Source: Formosa sp.
Lineage (GTDB): Bacteria > Bacteroidota > Bacteroidia > Flavobacteriales > Flavobacteriaceae
DNA: 37,672 nucleotides
Assembly (NCBI GenBank): GCA_002698705.1
Contig: NZZM01000029.1
Span: forward strand, 1-37,672
Direction of reading: 5' to 3'
Made by a program: the position numbers and the translations under genes. The notes below the pieces were generated by a model. That model was not told the origin of the DNA and ran no database searches. It was given only the letters and a program-made list of their open reading frames with translations. Below are positions 6,935 through 15,655 of the stretch, in pieces; position 1 is the first letter of the stretch, and each line of letters starts with the position of its first letter.

Positions 6935-9565
6935 TCAGGTCAAGTTTTTCAAGCTTTTCTCTAAGGTTTCAATCTTTGCTAAGGAATCGGCTTCCTTTTT
7001 CTTTTCACTAGCCACTACTTGCTCAGGAGCATTTGACACAAAACGAATATTTGAAAGTTTTTTCTGGACAGATTTTAAAAATCCTTTAGTATAATTCAAT
7101 TCTTCATTGATCTTGGCAATCTCAGCCTCTAAATCAATTGCTATATCAGCTACTAGAAAATACTCATTTGACTTTACACGGAACGAAAATGCTTTTTCAA
7201 TGGAAATATCTGTATAATTAATTTTGGAAATATTGCCAAGCTTAGAAATCAAACCATCAAATTTTTGAGTACTTAAGAACTTATTGATGACATGAAGTTC
7301 AACTGTTGTTTTGAATGGAATTTGTTTTTGTTTACGTAAATTTCGGATGCCAGAAATCACCTCCGAAGCAAAATGAAATTCTTTCAATAAAGAAGTATCG
7401 TAAGATCTTGATGCAGGCCAACTAGAAACAATAAGCGCTTGATCTGGAGTACGTGTTTTTAAGAGTTGCCATATTTCTTCTGTTAAAAATGGCATAAAAG
7501 GGTGTAAAATTTTCAAATTTTCTTCCAGCAAATGTACAATAGTAGTATGTGTTGCACTGTCAATAGGTGCGCCATAATCGGGCTTGATCATTTCCAGTAG
7601 CCAAGAACAAAAATCATCCCATACATGCTTATAAATGGCCATCAAAGCATCACTCAAACGGTATTTACTAAAATGGTCTTCAATCTCGGATAAAACTTTT
7701 TGAAATTTAGAGACGTACCATTCCAATGCAATGGCCGCATGTTCAGGCTGATCTATTTCAGCAATTTCCCATCCATCAATAAGTCGAAATGCATTCCAAA
7801 TTTTATTTCCAAATGCTTTTCCCTGTTGACAGAGTGATTCATCAAATAATAAATCATTGCCCGCAGCAGAACTCAATAAGAGCCCTATGCGCACCCCATC
7901 AGCTCCAAAATGTTCAATTAATTTTAAAGCATCGGGTGAATTGCCCAAAGATTTACTCATTTTTCGACGTTCCTTATCTCGAACCAATCCCGTCAAATAA
8001 ACATTTTTAAACGGTTTTTTATCTCTAAATTCAAAACCAGCAACAATCATTCTAGCCACCCAGAAAAACAAAATATCTGGACCAGTAACCAAATCATTGG
8101 TTGGGTAATAATAATTGATCTCTTCATTGTTGGGGTTTCTTATACCATCAAAAACAGAAATAGGCCAAAGCCAAGATGAAAACCAAGTGTCTAAAACATC
8201 GGAGTCTTGTCTTAAGTTTTCAATTTTTAAGCTCGTATTTTGAGTTTTTTTATGCACCAATTCAAGCGCAGCTTCTTTGGAAATTGCTACGACAAAGTCG
8301 TCTTTTCCATCCCCGAAATAATAGGCAGGTATTTGTTGCCCCCAATACAACTGTCTTGAAATATTCCAATCACGAATGTTCTCCAGCCAATGGCGGTAGG
8401 TATTCTTGAATTTTTTAGGAAATAATTTAACGGTTTGAGTGTCTAAAACGGCTTCAATAGCAGGTTTTGCCAAGCCTTCCATTTTCAAAAACCACTGTTC
8501 AGAAAGCCGCGGCTCAATCACCACTTTGGTACGCTCAGAGGTTCCCACCTTGTGCAAATGAGATTCCGTTTTGACCAGACATCCTTTTGCTTTTAATTCT
8601 TTTGAAATTTCTTTACGCACTACGAAACGATCCTTTCCTTCGTAGTGTAATCCGTAACTATTAAGAGTGGCATCTGGGTTAAAAATATCAATAACTTTTA
8701 AGCTATGCTTATCACCCAATATTTTATCATTCTCGTCGTGGGCAGGGGTTACTTTCAAACATCCTGTACCAAATTCTATGTCCACATATTCATCTTCAAT
8801 AATTGGAACAACTCTGTTGCAAATAGGAACAATCGCTTTTTTCCCTTTTAAATGCTGGAATCGATCATCGTTAGGGTTGATACAAACAGCTGAATCTCCT
8901 AAAATAGTTTCAGGACGCGTTGTGGCAATGGTAAGCTGTTCATCGCTGCCTTGAACTGCATATGTTACGTAGTATAAGTTGCCTTGTCGCTCTTCGTAGA
9001 TTACTTCTTCGTCTGACAGGGTAGTTTGTGCTTTTGGATCCCAATTGACCATTCTGAAACCTCTGTAAATCAAACCTTTATTGTAAAGGTCAATAAAAAC
9101 AGAAATGACAGATTCACTCATATCTGTGTCTAGTGTAAACTTGGTGCGATCCCAATCACAAGAACAACCCAGTTTTTGAAGCTGATTTAAAATAATGCCA
9201 CCATATTCGTGAGTCCATTCCCAAGCATGCTCTAAAAATTCATCACGGCTTAAATCGTTTTTATCAATCCCTTTTTCCTTAAGCTTTGAAACCACCTTCG
9301 CCTCAGTTGCTATTGAAGCATGGTCAGTACCCGGAACCCAGCAAGCATTTTTACCTTTCAAACGCGCACGCCTAATAAGCACATCTTGTATGGTGTTATT
9401 AAGCATGTGGCCCATGTGTAAAATACCAGTGACATTTGGCGGAGGGATAACAATAGTGTAGGGAGTCCTTTCATCCGGGGTAGAATGAAAAAAATTATGT
9501 TCCATCCAATAATCATACCATTTCTGTTCAACTTTAGCTGAATCGTATTTAGAAGGTATATTCAT
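6935..9565 (-). CDS. valS: Valyl-tRNA synthetase
   Basis: Charges tRNA-Val. The 876 residues include the class Ia HIGH motif in PPPNVTGILHMGHM (about 41-54) and KMSKS in RRKMSKSLGNSPDALK (about 535-550). Between them is an editing (CP1) domain with TTRPETILGDSAVC. The anticodon-binding domain contains FMPFLTEEIW. A C-terminal helical coiled coil of about 65 residues ends the protein, as in other ValS. It starts at the ATG at 9565, 5 bases after a TACTTTTG box, so the mRNA may be nearly leaderless. Several plus-strand ORFs of 70-95 residues across it are shadows. Confidence 0.98.
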   Translation of the reverse strand: MNIPSKYDSAKVEQKWYDYWMEHNFFHSTPDERTPYTIVIPPPNVTGILHMGHMLNNTIQDVLIRRARLKGKNACWVPGTDHASIATEAKVVSKLKEKGIDKNDLSRDEFLEHAWEWTHEYGGIILNQLQKLGCSCDWDRTKFTLDTDMSESVISVFIDLYNKGLIYRGFRMVNWDPKAQTTLSDEEVIYEERQGNLYYVTYAVQGSDEQLTIATTRPETILGDSAVCINPNDDRFQHLKGKKAIVPICNRVVPIIEDEYVDIEFGTGCLKVTPAHDENDKILGDKHSLKVIDIFNPDATLNSYGLHYEGKDRFVVRKEISKELKAKGCLVKTESHLHKVGTSERTKVVIEPRLSEQWFLKMEGLAKPAIEAVLDTQTVKLFPKKFKNTYRHWLENIRDWNISRQLYWGQQIPAYYFGDGKDDFVVAISKEAALELVHKKTQNTSLKIENLRQDSDVLDTWFSSWLWPISVFDGIRNPNNEEINYYYPTNDLVTGPDILFFWVARMIVAGFEFRDKKPFKNVYLTGLVRDKERRKMSKSLGNSPDALKLIEHFGADGVRIGLLLSSAAGNDLLFDESLCQQGKAFGNKIWNAFRLIDGWEIAEIDQPEHAAIALEWYVSKFQKVLSEIEDHFSKYRLSDALMAIYKHVWDDFCSWLLEMIKPDYGAPIDSATHTTIVHLLEENLKILHPFMPFLTEEIWQLLKTRTPDQALIVSSWPASRSYDTSLLKEFHFASEVISGIRNLRKQKQIPFKTTVELHVINKFLSTQKFDGLISKLGNISKINYTDISIEKAFSFRVKSNEYFLVADIAIDLEAEIAKINEELNYTKGFLKSVQKKLSNIRFVSNAPEQVVASEKKKEADSLAKIETLEKSLKNLT

Positions 9566-9570
9566 AGTAA

Positions 9571-9578
9571 CAAAAGTA
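9571..9578 (-). promoter_or_regulatory. -7 box (TACTTTTG) for valS
   Basis: On the minus strand TACTTTTG, a full match to TAnnTTTG, ends 5 bases before the valS ATG. This predicts a start point at or next to the ATG. No -33 TTG is seen at the usual spacing. Confidence 0.5.
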
Positions 9579-9632
9579 CTTATATTTTACGTGCTTTAAA
9601 ATTAAAAAAACTACAATTATGCAATCAGATTT

Positions 9633-9661
9633 TTGGATTGAACAAAAAATCTTTAAATTTA
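9633..9661 (+). promoter_or_regulatory. Probable promoter of the DUF1573 gene (TTG-N18-TAAATTTA)
   Basis: TTG at 9633-9635 and TAAATTTA at 9654-9661 are separated by 18 bases, close to the Bacteroidota -33/-7 layout (consensus -7 TAnnTTTG, last base A here). The ATG follows at 9685. Confidence 0.5.
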
Positions 9662-9684
9662 CATATTAAAAAAATTTCACAAGC

Positions 9685-10110
9685 ATGAAAAAAATATATT
9701 CAATCATACTTATTGGCTTTTTTACAATAACAATTTCAGCTCAAGAAAAAATAGCCAAAATTGAATTTGAAACTACTGTTATCGATTATGGTACTATTGA
9801 AAAAGGTGCCAATGGTATTCGTGTTTTTAAGTTTACAAATACTGGCAATGCACCCCTAGTCGTGAGTGCTGTTAAGTCTAGCTGTGGTTGTACTGTTCCA
9901 AAAAAACCCGAAGCGCCAATTCTCCCAGGTGAAGATGGTGAGATTCAGGTTAAATATGATACCAAAAGAGTCAACCCCATCCGGAAAACTATTACGGTAA
10001 CTTCCAATGCGGATACTCCAACAGTGGCCCTTAAAATTAAAGGAAATGTGGTTGACCCAAGTAAAACAAATATTTTAAAACCCACTACAAAAAGTGTTGT
10101 AGAAAAGTAA
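9685..10110 (+). CDS. DUF1573 secreted/periplasmic protein
   Basis: A 141-residue exported protein. It has a signal peptide (MKKIYSIILIGFFTITISAQ, cleavage probably after SAQ or nearby) followed by one DUF1573 Ig-like domain. The domain shows VIDYGTIEKG, FKFTNTGNAPLVV, the CGCT motif of the family in SSCGCTVPKKPEAPI, and a closing ITVTSNADTPTVALKIKGNV. Such proteins are abundant in Bacteroidota; the function is unknown and the fold resembles ASPM/MSP-type domains. It is a single-gene unit with its own promoter-like sequence and a good terminator. Confidence 0.9.
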   Translation: MKKIYSIILIGFFTITISAQEKIAKIEFETTVIDYGTIEKGANGIRVFKFTNTGNAPLVVSAVKSSCGCTVPKKPEAPILPGEDGEIQVKYDTKRVNPIRKTITVTSNADTPTVALKIKGNVVDPSKTNILKPTTKSVVEK

Positions 10111-10131
10111 ATGATACTTAAACATTTAAAC

Positions 10132-10163
10132 AAAAAAGCACCTTTTTATTAGGTGTTTTTTTT
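10132..10163 (+). terminator. Rho-independent terminator after the DUF1573 gene
   Basis: The stem GCACCT/AGGTGT (last pair G-T) encloses a 7-base loop (TTTTATT). It is preceded by six A's and followed by eight T's, which can extend the stem by A-T pairs. It lies 21 bases after the stop. Confidence 0.8.
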
Positions 10164-10219
10164 ATTTATAAATTGGACAATTAATTGAAAATCCATTTTA
10201 TTATAAATAAACTTTAAAA

Positions 10220-10227
10220 TAAATTTG
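10220..10227 (+). promoter_or_regulatory. -7 box (TAAATTTG) for the aminotransferase-murB operon
   Basis: A full match to TAnnTTTG lying 26 bases before the ATG at 10254 and downstream of the DUF1573 terminator. No -33 TTG at normal spacing. Confidence 0.45.
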
Positions 10228-10253
10228 TACTTTGAATAAAGATAGAATAAAAA

Positions 10254-11450
10254 ATGCCAAAAATATCAAATAAAGGGATTCAAATGCCTGCCTCACCAAT
10301 TAGAAAACTGGTGCCCTACTCAGAACAAGCAAAATCTGAAGGTGTACATGTTTATCATTTAAATATTGGCCAGCCAGATATTCAAACCCCAGAACCAGCT
10401 CTAAATGCTGTTAAAAATAACACACTCAATGTATTGGCTTACAGCCGCTCAGAAGGGTCTGAAGCATACCGAATAAAGCTAGCACACTATTATAAAAAAC
10501 ACCATATCGATCTTGAGGCAGATAACATACTTGTCACTACGGGAGGCAGTGAAGCGCTTATATTCACCATTGGAAGCATTATGGACCAGGGTGATGAAAT
10601 AATAATACCAGAACCTTTTTACGCCAATTACAATGGATTTTCAATAGCACAAGGCGTGAATGTTGTTCCTGTTGTTTCTAAAATTGATAATAATTTTGCA
10701 CTGCCACCAATTAAAGATTTTGAAGCCTTAATCACACCTAAGACGAAAGCGATTCTTATTTGCAACCCCGGTAACCCTACAGGCTACCTTTACAGTGAAA
10801 AAGAAATTTCACAACTTGCCAAGTTGGTAAAAAAATATGATTTATTTCTAATTGCCGATGAAGTTTACAGGGAATTTGCTTACGATGGAGAAAAACACCA
10901 CTCTGTCATGTCGTTTGAAGGCCTTGAAGCACATGCCATTATGATTGACTCTGTTTCTAAACGCTATAGCATGTGCGGCGCGCGCATTGGATGCTTGGTA
11001 ACCAAAAATAAACAAGTCTATGAAGCGGCATTAAAATTTGCCCAAGCACGCCTCTCCCCGCCTACCTATGCACAAATTGCTAGCGAAGCAGCACTTGACA
11101 CTCCTGATTCCTATTTTGATGAGGTCATTGAAGAATATGTGATGCGTCGAAATACCTTAATTCAAAAACTCCAAAAAATTTCTGGAGTAAAAGTAGCAGA
11201 ACCGAAAGGCGCATTTTATTGTATTGTCGAACTGCCAATTTCCAATGCTGATGCATTTGCACAATGGCTTTTAGAAATATTTAGAGTTGAAAATGAAACC
11301 ATCATGATAGCGCCTGCTGCAGGTTTTTATGCCACCCCAGGTCTTGGTGAAAATCAGATACGAATTGCATACGTACTAAAAAAAGAGGATTTAATTAAAT
11401 CTGTTAATATTCTGAATCAAGGATTGAAAGTTTACAAAAATTTGGAATGA
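10254..11450 (+). CDS. Class I/II aminotransferase, PLP-dependent (aspartate aminotransferase-like)
   Basis: A 398-residue fold-type I PLP enzyme. The visible active-site residues are the NPGNPTG motif (171-177), the Asp/Tyr pair of IADEVYREF (about 200-208) and the PLP lysine in IDSVSKRYSMCGARIG (K236). The N-terminal HLNIGQPDIQTP and C-terminal NQIRIAYV are typical. The family moves amino groups between amino acids and 2-oxo acids; the amino-acid specificity cannot be read from sequence, although aspartate or aromatic substrates are usual for this clade. It overlaps murB by 4 bases (ATGA), a sign of translational coupling. Confidence 0.93.
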   Translation: MPKISNKGIQMPASPIRKLVPYSEQAKSEGVHVYHLNIGQPDIQTPEPALNAVKNNTLNVLAYSRSEGSEAYRIKLAHYYKKHHIDLEADNILVTTGGSEALIFTIGSIMDQGDEIIIPEPFYANYNGFSIAQGVNVVPVVSKIDNNFALPPIKDFEALITPKTKAILICNPGNPTGYLYSEKEISQLAKLVKKYDLFLIADEVYREFAYDGEKHHSVMSFEGLEAHAIMIDSVSKRYSMCGARIGCLVTKNKQVYEAALKFAQARLSPPTYAQIASEAALDTPDSYFDEVIEEYVMRRNTLIQKLQKISGVKVAEPKGAFYCIVELPISNADAFAQWLLEIFRVENETIMIAPAAGFYATPGLGENQIRIAYVLKKEDLIKSVNILNQGLKVYKNLE

Positions 11451-12454
11451 TTAAAAAGAATGTTTCTTTAAAGCACTATAACACCTTCGGTATAGATGTC
11501 AACGCCAAAGAATTTGCTTCTGTTAAATCGCTTGAGGATTTAAAAAGTATTCTTAAGTCAAATCCCTTAAAATTATTGGTACTGGGTGGGGGCAGCAATG
11601 TTCTACTGACAAAAAATGTGGAAGAATTGGTATTACACATCAACTTGAAAGGCATTGAAATTTGTGAGAAGAATAACAAAACAACCCAAATTAAGGTAGC
11701 GGCAGGAGAAAACTGGCACGACTTTGTCATGTGGACCTTAGATCGAAATTTGGGAGGATTAGAAAATTTATCATTGATACCAGGAAATATCGGTACGGCA
11801 CCCATCCAAAACATTGGAGCTTATGGAGTGGAACTAAAAGACAGCTTTATCAGTTGTGAAGCGGTAAATTTAAAAACACTTGAAATCGAAATATTTTCAA
11901 ATGATGATTGTAAATTTGAATACAGAAATTCTATATTTAAATCTGAATATAAAGGACAGTATATTATTACTGCGGTGACTTTTGAGCTTACCAACATTAA
12001 TCACAAACTGAAAACCGCTTACGGCGCCATCACTAACGAATTGAAACAAATGGGTGTTTTGACGCCAACAATTCAAGATGTTTCAAAAGCAGTTATTGCA
12101 ATTCGACAGTCCAAATTACCAGACCCTAAAAAACTGGGTAATAGCGGCAGTTTTTTTAAAAACCCTGTAGTTTCAAAAGAAACTTTTGAAACACTCTCAA
12201 AGCAATTTCCCAATATGCCGAACTATGCTGTTTCGAAAATGGAAGTTAAGATACCTGCTGGTTGGCTCATTGAAACCGCTGGATTTAAGGGTAAAACTTT
12301 TGGCAATCACGGGGTACACAAGCATCAAGCATTAGTCTTGGTCAATTATGGTGGGGCTTCTGGACATGATATTTTAGCTCTTTCTAAATTGATTCAAACC
12401 ACCATAAAAACAATCTTCGGCATTGTTTTAGAGACAGAAGTTATTATTCTCTGA
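11447..12454 (+). CDS. murB: UDP-N-acetylenolpyruvoylglucosamine reductase
   Basis: Reduces UDP-GlcNAc-enolpyruvate to UDP-MurNAc with NADPH and FAD in peptidoglycan synthesis. FAD-binding segments are VLGGGSNVLL (about 45-54) and LIPGNIGTAPIQNIGAYGVEL. The catalytic serine lies in NSGSFFKNPV (S at about 235). The C-terminal part has the glutamate-bearing end LETEVIIL of type I MurB, as in E. coli, and the length of 335 fits that type. The ATG overlaps the aminotransferase stop. No strong terminator follows; a short TGATT/AATCA hairpin lies about 25 bases downstream. Confidence 0.96.
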   Translation: MIKKNVSLKHYNTFGIDVNAKEFASVKSLEDLKSILKSNPLKLLVLGGGSNVLLTKNVEELVLHINLKGIEICEKNNKTTQIKVAAGENWHDFVMWTLDRNLGGLENLSLIPGNIGTAPIQNIGAYGVELKDSFISCEAVNLKTLEIEIFSNDDCKFEYRNSIFKSEYKGQYIITAVTFELTNINHKLKTAYGAITNELKQMGVLTPTIQDVSKAVIAIRQSKLPDPKKLGNSGSFFKNPVVSKETFETLSKQFPNMPNYAVSKMEVKIPAGWLIETAGFKGKTFGNHGVHKHQALVLVNYGGASGHDILALSKLIQTTIKTIFGIVLETEVIIL

Positions 12455-12554
12455 GTAATACTCTAAAATTTTGTGATTAAAAATCAAAATATTGGACATT
12501 AATAATATTTTTGGGGTCACATTTTAATGGCAAAAATTTATTTTATTTAAATTG

Positions 12555-12562
12555 TATATTTG
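12555..12562 (+). promoter_or_regulatory. -7 box (TATATTTG) for the small Cys protein
   Basis: A full match to TAnnTTTG, 18 bases before the ATG at 12581. The 126-base murB-downstream spacer that holds it shows nothing else I can name. Confidence 0.5.
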
Positions 12563-12580
12563 CGTAAATCTTAACCGACT

Positions 12581-12781
12581 ATGGAACTACTTTTGATAAC
12601 ATTTTTACTTTTGGCATTTGGTGTTGCAGGTATCTCCATCAAAATATGGGGGAAAAAGGATGGGGAATTTGCAGGGACATGTGCAAGTCAAAATCCCATG
12701 CTAAATACAGAGAAGGAACCCTGTGGCTTTTGCGGCAAAAGCCCAGAGCAGTTTAAAGATTGTGATAATTCACTAAAGTAA
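12581..12781 (+). CDS. Small membrane-anchored Cys-rich protein
   Basis: A 66-residue protein with a single N-terminal hydrophobic segment (residues 2-20, LLLITFLLLAFGVAGISI). A soluble tail follows with four cysteines (C34, C48, C51, C61), including CGFCGK. I recognise this as a type seen in flavobacterial genomes, usually annotated only as a membrane or secreted protein. The cysteines could bind a metal or form disulfides, but nothing here decides between these. A good TATATTTG box and an ATG start make it a credible gene despite its size. It lies 79 bases before the sigma factor gene on the same strand. Confidence 0.75.
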   Translation: MELLLITFLLLAFGVAGISIKIWGKKDGEFAGTCASQNPMLNTEKEPCGFCGKSPEQFKDCDNSLK

Positions 12782-12860
12782 CTGCTTAAAAAAACTGGAG
12801 TCATACTACTTGTTCCACATTTTACTATATTTATAAGTATTTTGAATCAAAACTATTGTA

Positions 12861-13412
12861 TTGAAAGTTAACGAAGCAATTCTAAAAGCCAAAGAAGATA
12901 ATCAAATGGCTTTCAATTTTTTATTAGAGACATTTTGGAACGACGTCTTTGGATTTATGCTCAAGCGAACGCATAATGAGATTGATGCAGAAGATATAAC
13001 CATTGAAGCCTTTTTTAAAGCTTTTGATAAAATCAATTCATTTAATTCAGAATTTAAGTTTAAAACTTGGTTAATTACCATTGCAAAAAATACACATTTA
13101 GATAGTTTAAGAAAGCGAAAAAAAAGACTAACAAATGAAACTAGTGAAGAAGACGAAAAACGTGTTTATTGGATAGTAGACGATGCCCCATCTGTTGAAG
13201 ACCGACTTATCAAAGAACAAAATCTAGCCCAACTACTCAAAGACATTAAAAAATTAAAACCACACCACCAAGATATCATTCAATTGCGCTTTTTCAAAGA
13301 ACTAAGCTACCTTGAAATTTCTCAAAAAACGGGCATTCCTATTAACAATGTAAAAGTTAAATTGCTGCGAGCAAAAAAAACACTTGCAACAATTATTAAG
13401 CACAAAAAATGA
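12861..13412 (+). CDS. RNA polymerase sigma factor, ECF/sigma-70 family
   Basis: A 183-residue sigma factor with only regions 2 and 4. Region 2 runs from about residue 15 to 85, with DAEDITIEAFFKAFDKINSF and FKTWLITIAKNTHLDSLRKRKKR. Region 4 runs from about 125 to 178, with LKPHHQDIIQLRFFKELSYLEISQKTGIPINNVKVKLLRAKK as the helix-turn-helix. The start is TTG at 12861; the next Met (residue 16) would cut into region 2. No anti-sigma gene is adjacent. Instead the stop overlaps the start of an Nramp-like transporter by 4 bases (ATGA). The regulon is unknown. Confidence 0.92.
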   Translation: MKVNEAILKAKEDNQMAFNFLLETFWNDVFGFMLKRTHNEIDAEDITIEAFFKAFDKINSFNSEFKFKTWLITIAKNTHLDSLRKRKKRLTNETSEEDEKRVYWIVDDAPSVEDRLIKEQNLAQLLKDIKKLKPHHQDIIQLRFFKELSYLEISQKTGIPINNVKVKLLRAKKTLATIIKHKK

Positions 13413-14623
13413 TAAAATTTTTACATAAATTAGGGCCTGGACTCTTGTTCGCTGGTGCAGCTATCGGAGTGTCTCATTTGGTGCAGTCTACAAAAGCAGG
13501 TTCAAATTTTGGCTTTGGCTTGTTGTGGGCGCTTCTACTTATCAATCTGATCAAATACCCATTTTTTCAATACGGCCCGCGCTATGCAAGCGCTACTGGA
13601 GAAAACTTGCTTGAGGGTTATAAAAAACTTGGAGAATGGACTCTAAGAATCTATGCCATTCTCACACTGACGACTATGTTTACCATACAAACAGCAGTAA
13701 CGATTGTGACAGCAGGAATTGCCTCATCACTTTTCGGAATTGAACTTAGCTCAGAGCTTTGGGCTGTGATTATTTTAGGTTTTTGTTTTCTTTTGCTATC
13801 AGTGGGTAAATACAATTTATTGGACAAAATGATGAAAGTAATTATTATTTTGCTTAGTATTTCAACCCTTTTGGCAGTTGGGATAGCATTTAACAATAGC
13901 AGCGGTGAAATCCCATGGACACAAGTTTTCCCAACATCAAATGTTGAAGTTATTTTTCTTATTGCCTTTATGGGTTGGATGCCAGCTCCTTTAGACGTGT
14001 CTATTTGGCATTCTTTGTGGGCAGTAGAAAAACAAAAAACAACAGATGTTTTCAATAAAAAATCGGCTCTATTAGATTTTAATATCGGATATTTTAGCAC
14101 TATAATTTTAGGTCTTTGCTTTTTATTTTTAGGGGGATTAGTGATGTATGGCAGCGGAAAATCATTTAGCGACAATGGTGGAGAATTTTCATTACAACTC
14201 ATTGATATGTACACTAAGAATCTAGGGGATTGGAGCTTTATAATTATTGGAGTCGCAGCATTTACTACCATGTTTAGCACTACACTCACAACCTTAGATG
14301 CATCACCAAGAGCAATGAACAAAACGATGGAACTTATTTTAGAAAAAAAACTTAAAAATGGTTACAACGCATGGTTGATTTTATTGATTATGGGGACTGT
14401 TATTATTTTCTTCTTCTTCCTTTCTGATATGGGCAGTTTGATAAAAATTGCCACAATCTTATCATTCCTCACCGCACCGTTTTATGCATTGATGAATTAT
14501 CTTTTGTTGTGTAGCAAGCATACTCCTAAAGTTTGGCAACCTTCCAAAAACATGCATATTTTATCTATTTTTGGAATTTTATTTTTAGTTGGATTTAACA
14601 TTTGGTATTTCACTATTTTATGA
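13409..14623 (+). CDS. Nramp-like divalent metal transporter homologue with altered metal-site motifs
   Basis: A 404-residue polytopic membrane protein, about 11 hydrophobic segments, homologous to the Nramp/MntH family along its length. The N-terminal GPGLLFAGAAIGVSHLVQST segment lines up without gaps with Nramp TM1 (GPGFLVS..YMDPGNWATD). The metal-binding DPGN reads GVSH here. The TM6 motif MPH is replaced by MPAPLDVSIWHS, which supplies an Asp instead. Nramp proteins take up Mn2+/Fe2+ with protons; with these changes substrate and coupling cannot be assumed. The gene is coupled by a 4-base overlap to the sigma factor. The 223-residue ORF on the opposite strand is a shadow. Confidence 0.85.
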   Translation: MIKFLHKLGPGLLFAGAAIGVSHLVQSTKAGSNFGFGLLWALLLINLIKYPFFQYGPRYASATGENLLEGYKKLGEWTLRIYAILTLTTMFTIQTAVTIVTAGIASSLFGIELSSELWAVIILGFCFLLLSVGKYNLLDKMMKVIIILLSISTLLAVGIAFNNSSGEIPWTQVFPTSNVEVIFLIAFMGWMPAPLDVSIWHSLWAVEKQKTTDVFNKKSALLDFNIGYFSTIILGLCFLFLGGLVMYGSGKSFSDNGGEFSLQLIDMYTKNLGDWSFIIIGVAAFTTMFSTTLTTLDASPRAMNKTMELILEKKLKNGYNAWLILLIMGTVIIFFFFLSDMGSLIKIATILSFLTAPFYALMNYLLLCSKHTPKVWQPSKNMHILSIFGILFLVGFNIWYFTIL

Positions 14624-14643
14624 TGTTTTTATGGAATACTTTG

Positions 14644-14651
14644 TATCTTTG
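14644..14651 (+). promoter_or_regulatory. -7 box (TATCTTTG) for lipA
   Basis: TATCTTTG matches TAnnTTTG and lies 17 bases before the lipA ATG. The identical octamer precedes the NIF3, gpmI and map genes in this window. Confidence 0.55.
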
Positions 14652-14668
14652 TAAAACAAAAGAAATAT

Positions 14669-15652
14669 ATGTCTCTAAAGACTCTAAATAAGCCTGAAGA
14701 AATCAACCCTGAAGCTAAACTTGTTATACCACAAAAGGCTTCTTCAATAAACAGCTTTCTGAAGCCTGAGGATATCACCGCTTCATCTGTAATTACCAGA
14801 CCACAAAAACGCCAAGCAAAACCAAAATGGCTGCGCGTAAAATTACCCACTGGTAAAAAATATACGGCTCTAAGAGGCTTGGTAGATAAATACAAATTGA
14901 ATACTATTTGCACCTCTGGAAGCTGCCCAAATATGGGAGAGTGTTGGGGCGAGGGCACTGCTACTTTTATGATTCTTGGAAATATTTGTACTCGATCATG
15001 TGGATTCTGTGGTGTAAAAACAGGCCGACCAGAGACAGTAGATTGGGAAGAACCTGAAAAAGTGGCTAAATCCATAAAAATAATGGGGATTAAACACGCA
15101 GTCCTGACCAGTGTTGACAGAGATGATTTAAAAGACATGGGTAGTATTATTTGGTCTGAAACTGTTTCAGCAGTACGCAGAATGAATCCAGGTATTACAT
15201 TGGAAACATTAATTCCCGATTTTCAAGGACTTGGAAAGCACATTGATCGAATCATTGATGTTGCACCTGAAGTTGTTTCACACAATATGGAAACGGTCAG
15301 ACGCCTCACCAGAGAAGTTCGCATTCAAGCAAAATATGAACGAAGCTTGAGCGTACTAAAATATTTAAAAGACAATGGCCAGAGACGTACCAAAACAGGT
15401 CTAATGTTGGGGCTTGGAGAAACTCGTGATGAAGTTATTGAAACCCTGCAAGATTTAAAAGATGCCAATGTGGATGTTTTAACCATCGGACAGTATTTAC
15501 AGCCAAGTAAAAGACATCTGCCTGTCAAACAGTTTATTACTCCGGATCAGTTCAAAGAATACGAAACCATTGGATTGGATCTTGGATTCCGTCACGTTGA
15601 AAGCAGCGCGTTGGTTCGATCTTCTTACAAAGCTCAAAAACACATACATTAA
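14669..15652 (+). CDS. lipA: Lipoyl synthase (radical SAM)
   Basis: Inserts two sulfur atoms into octanoyl-lipoyl domains to make lipoate cofactors. Both iron-sulfur clusters are coded. The auxiliary cluster is in [12 protein letters not shown] (about 82-93) and the radical SAM CxxxCxxC is CTRSCGFC (about 108-115). The conserved C-terminal RSSYKA is present near the end. At 327 residues it carries an N-terminal extension: about 50 residues (with [20 protein letters not shown]) precede [15 protein letters not shown], where I expect flavobacterial LipA to begin. No internal Met offers a shorter start, and the ATG is well placed behind TATCTTTG. No lipB is adjacent. Confidence 0.96.
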   Translation: MSLKTLNKPEEINPEAKLVIPQKASSINSFLKPEDITASSVITRPQKRQAKPKWLRVKLPTGKKYTALRGLVDKYKLNTICTSGSCPNMGECWGEGTATFMILGNICTRSCGFCGVKTGRPETVDWEEPEKVAKSIKIMGIKHAVLTSVDRDDLKDMGSIIWSETVSAVRRMNPGITLETLIPDFQGLGKHIDRIIDVAPEVVSHNMETVRRLTREVRIQAKYERSLSVLKYLKDNGQRRTKTGLMLGLGETRDEVIETLQDLKDANVDVLTIGQYLQPSKRHLPVKQFITPDQFKEYETIGLDLGFRHVESSALVRSSYKAQKHIH

Positions 15653-15655
15653 ACA

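Noticed and set aside
12782-12860. Metal riboswitch before the sigma/Nramp pair
   Set aside because: Only 79 AT-rich bases with no stable stems; I see no yybP-ykoY or other riboswitch core.
13651-14322. 223-residue minus-strand ORF, the longest shadow in the window
   Set aside because: It lies entirely inside the Nramp-like gene, has no promoter box or recognisable domain, and its composition mirrors the antisense of TM helices.
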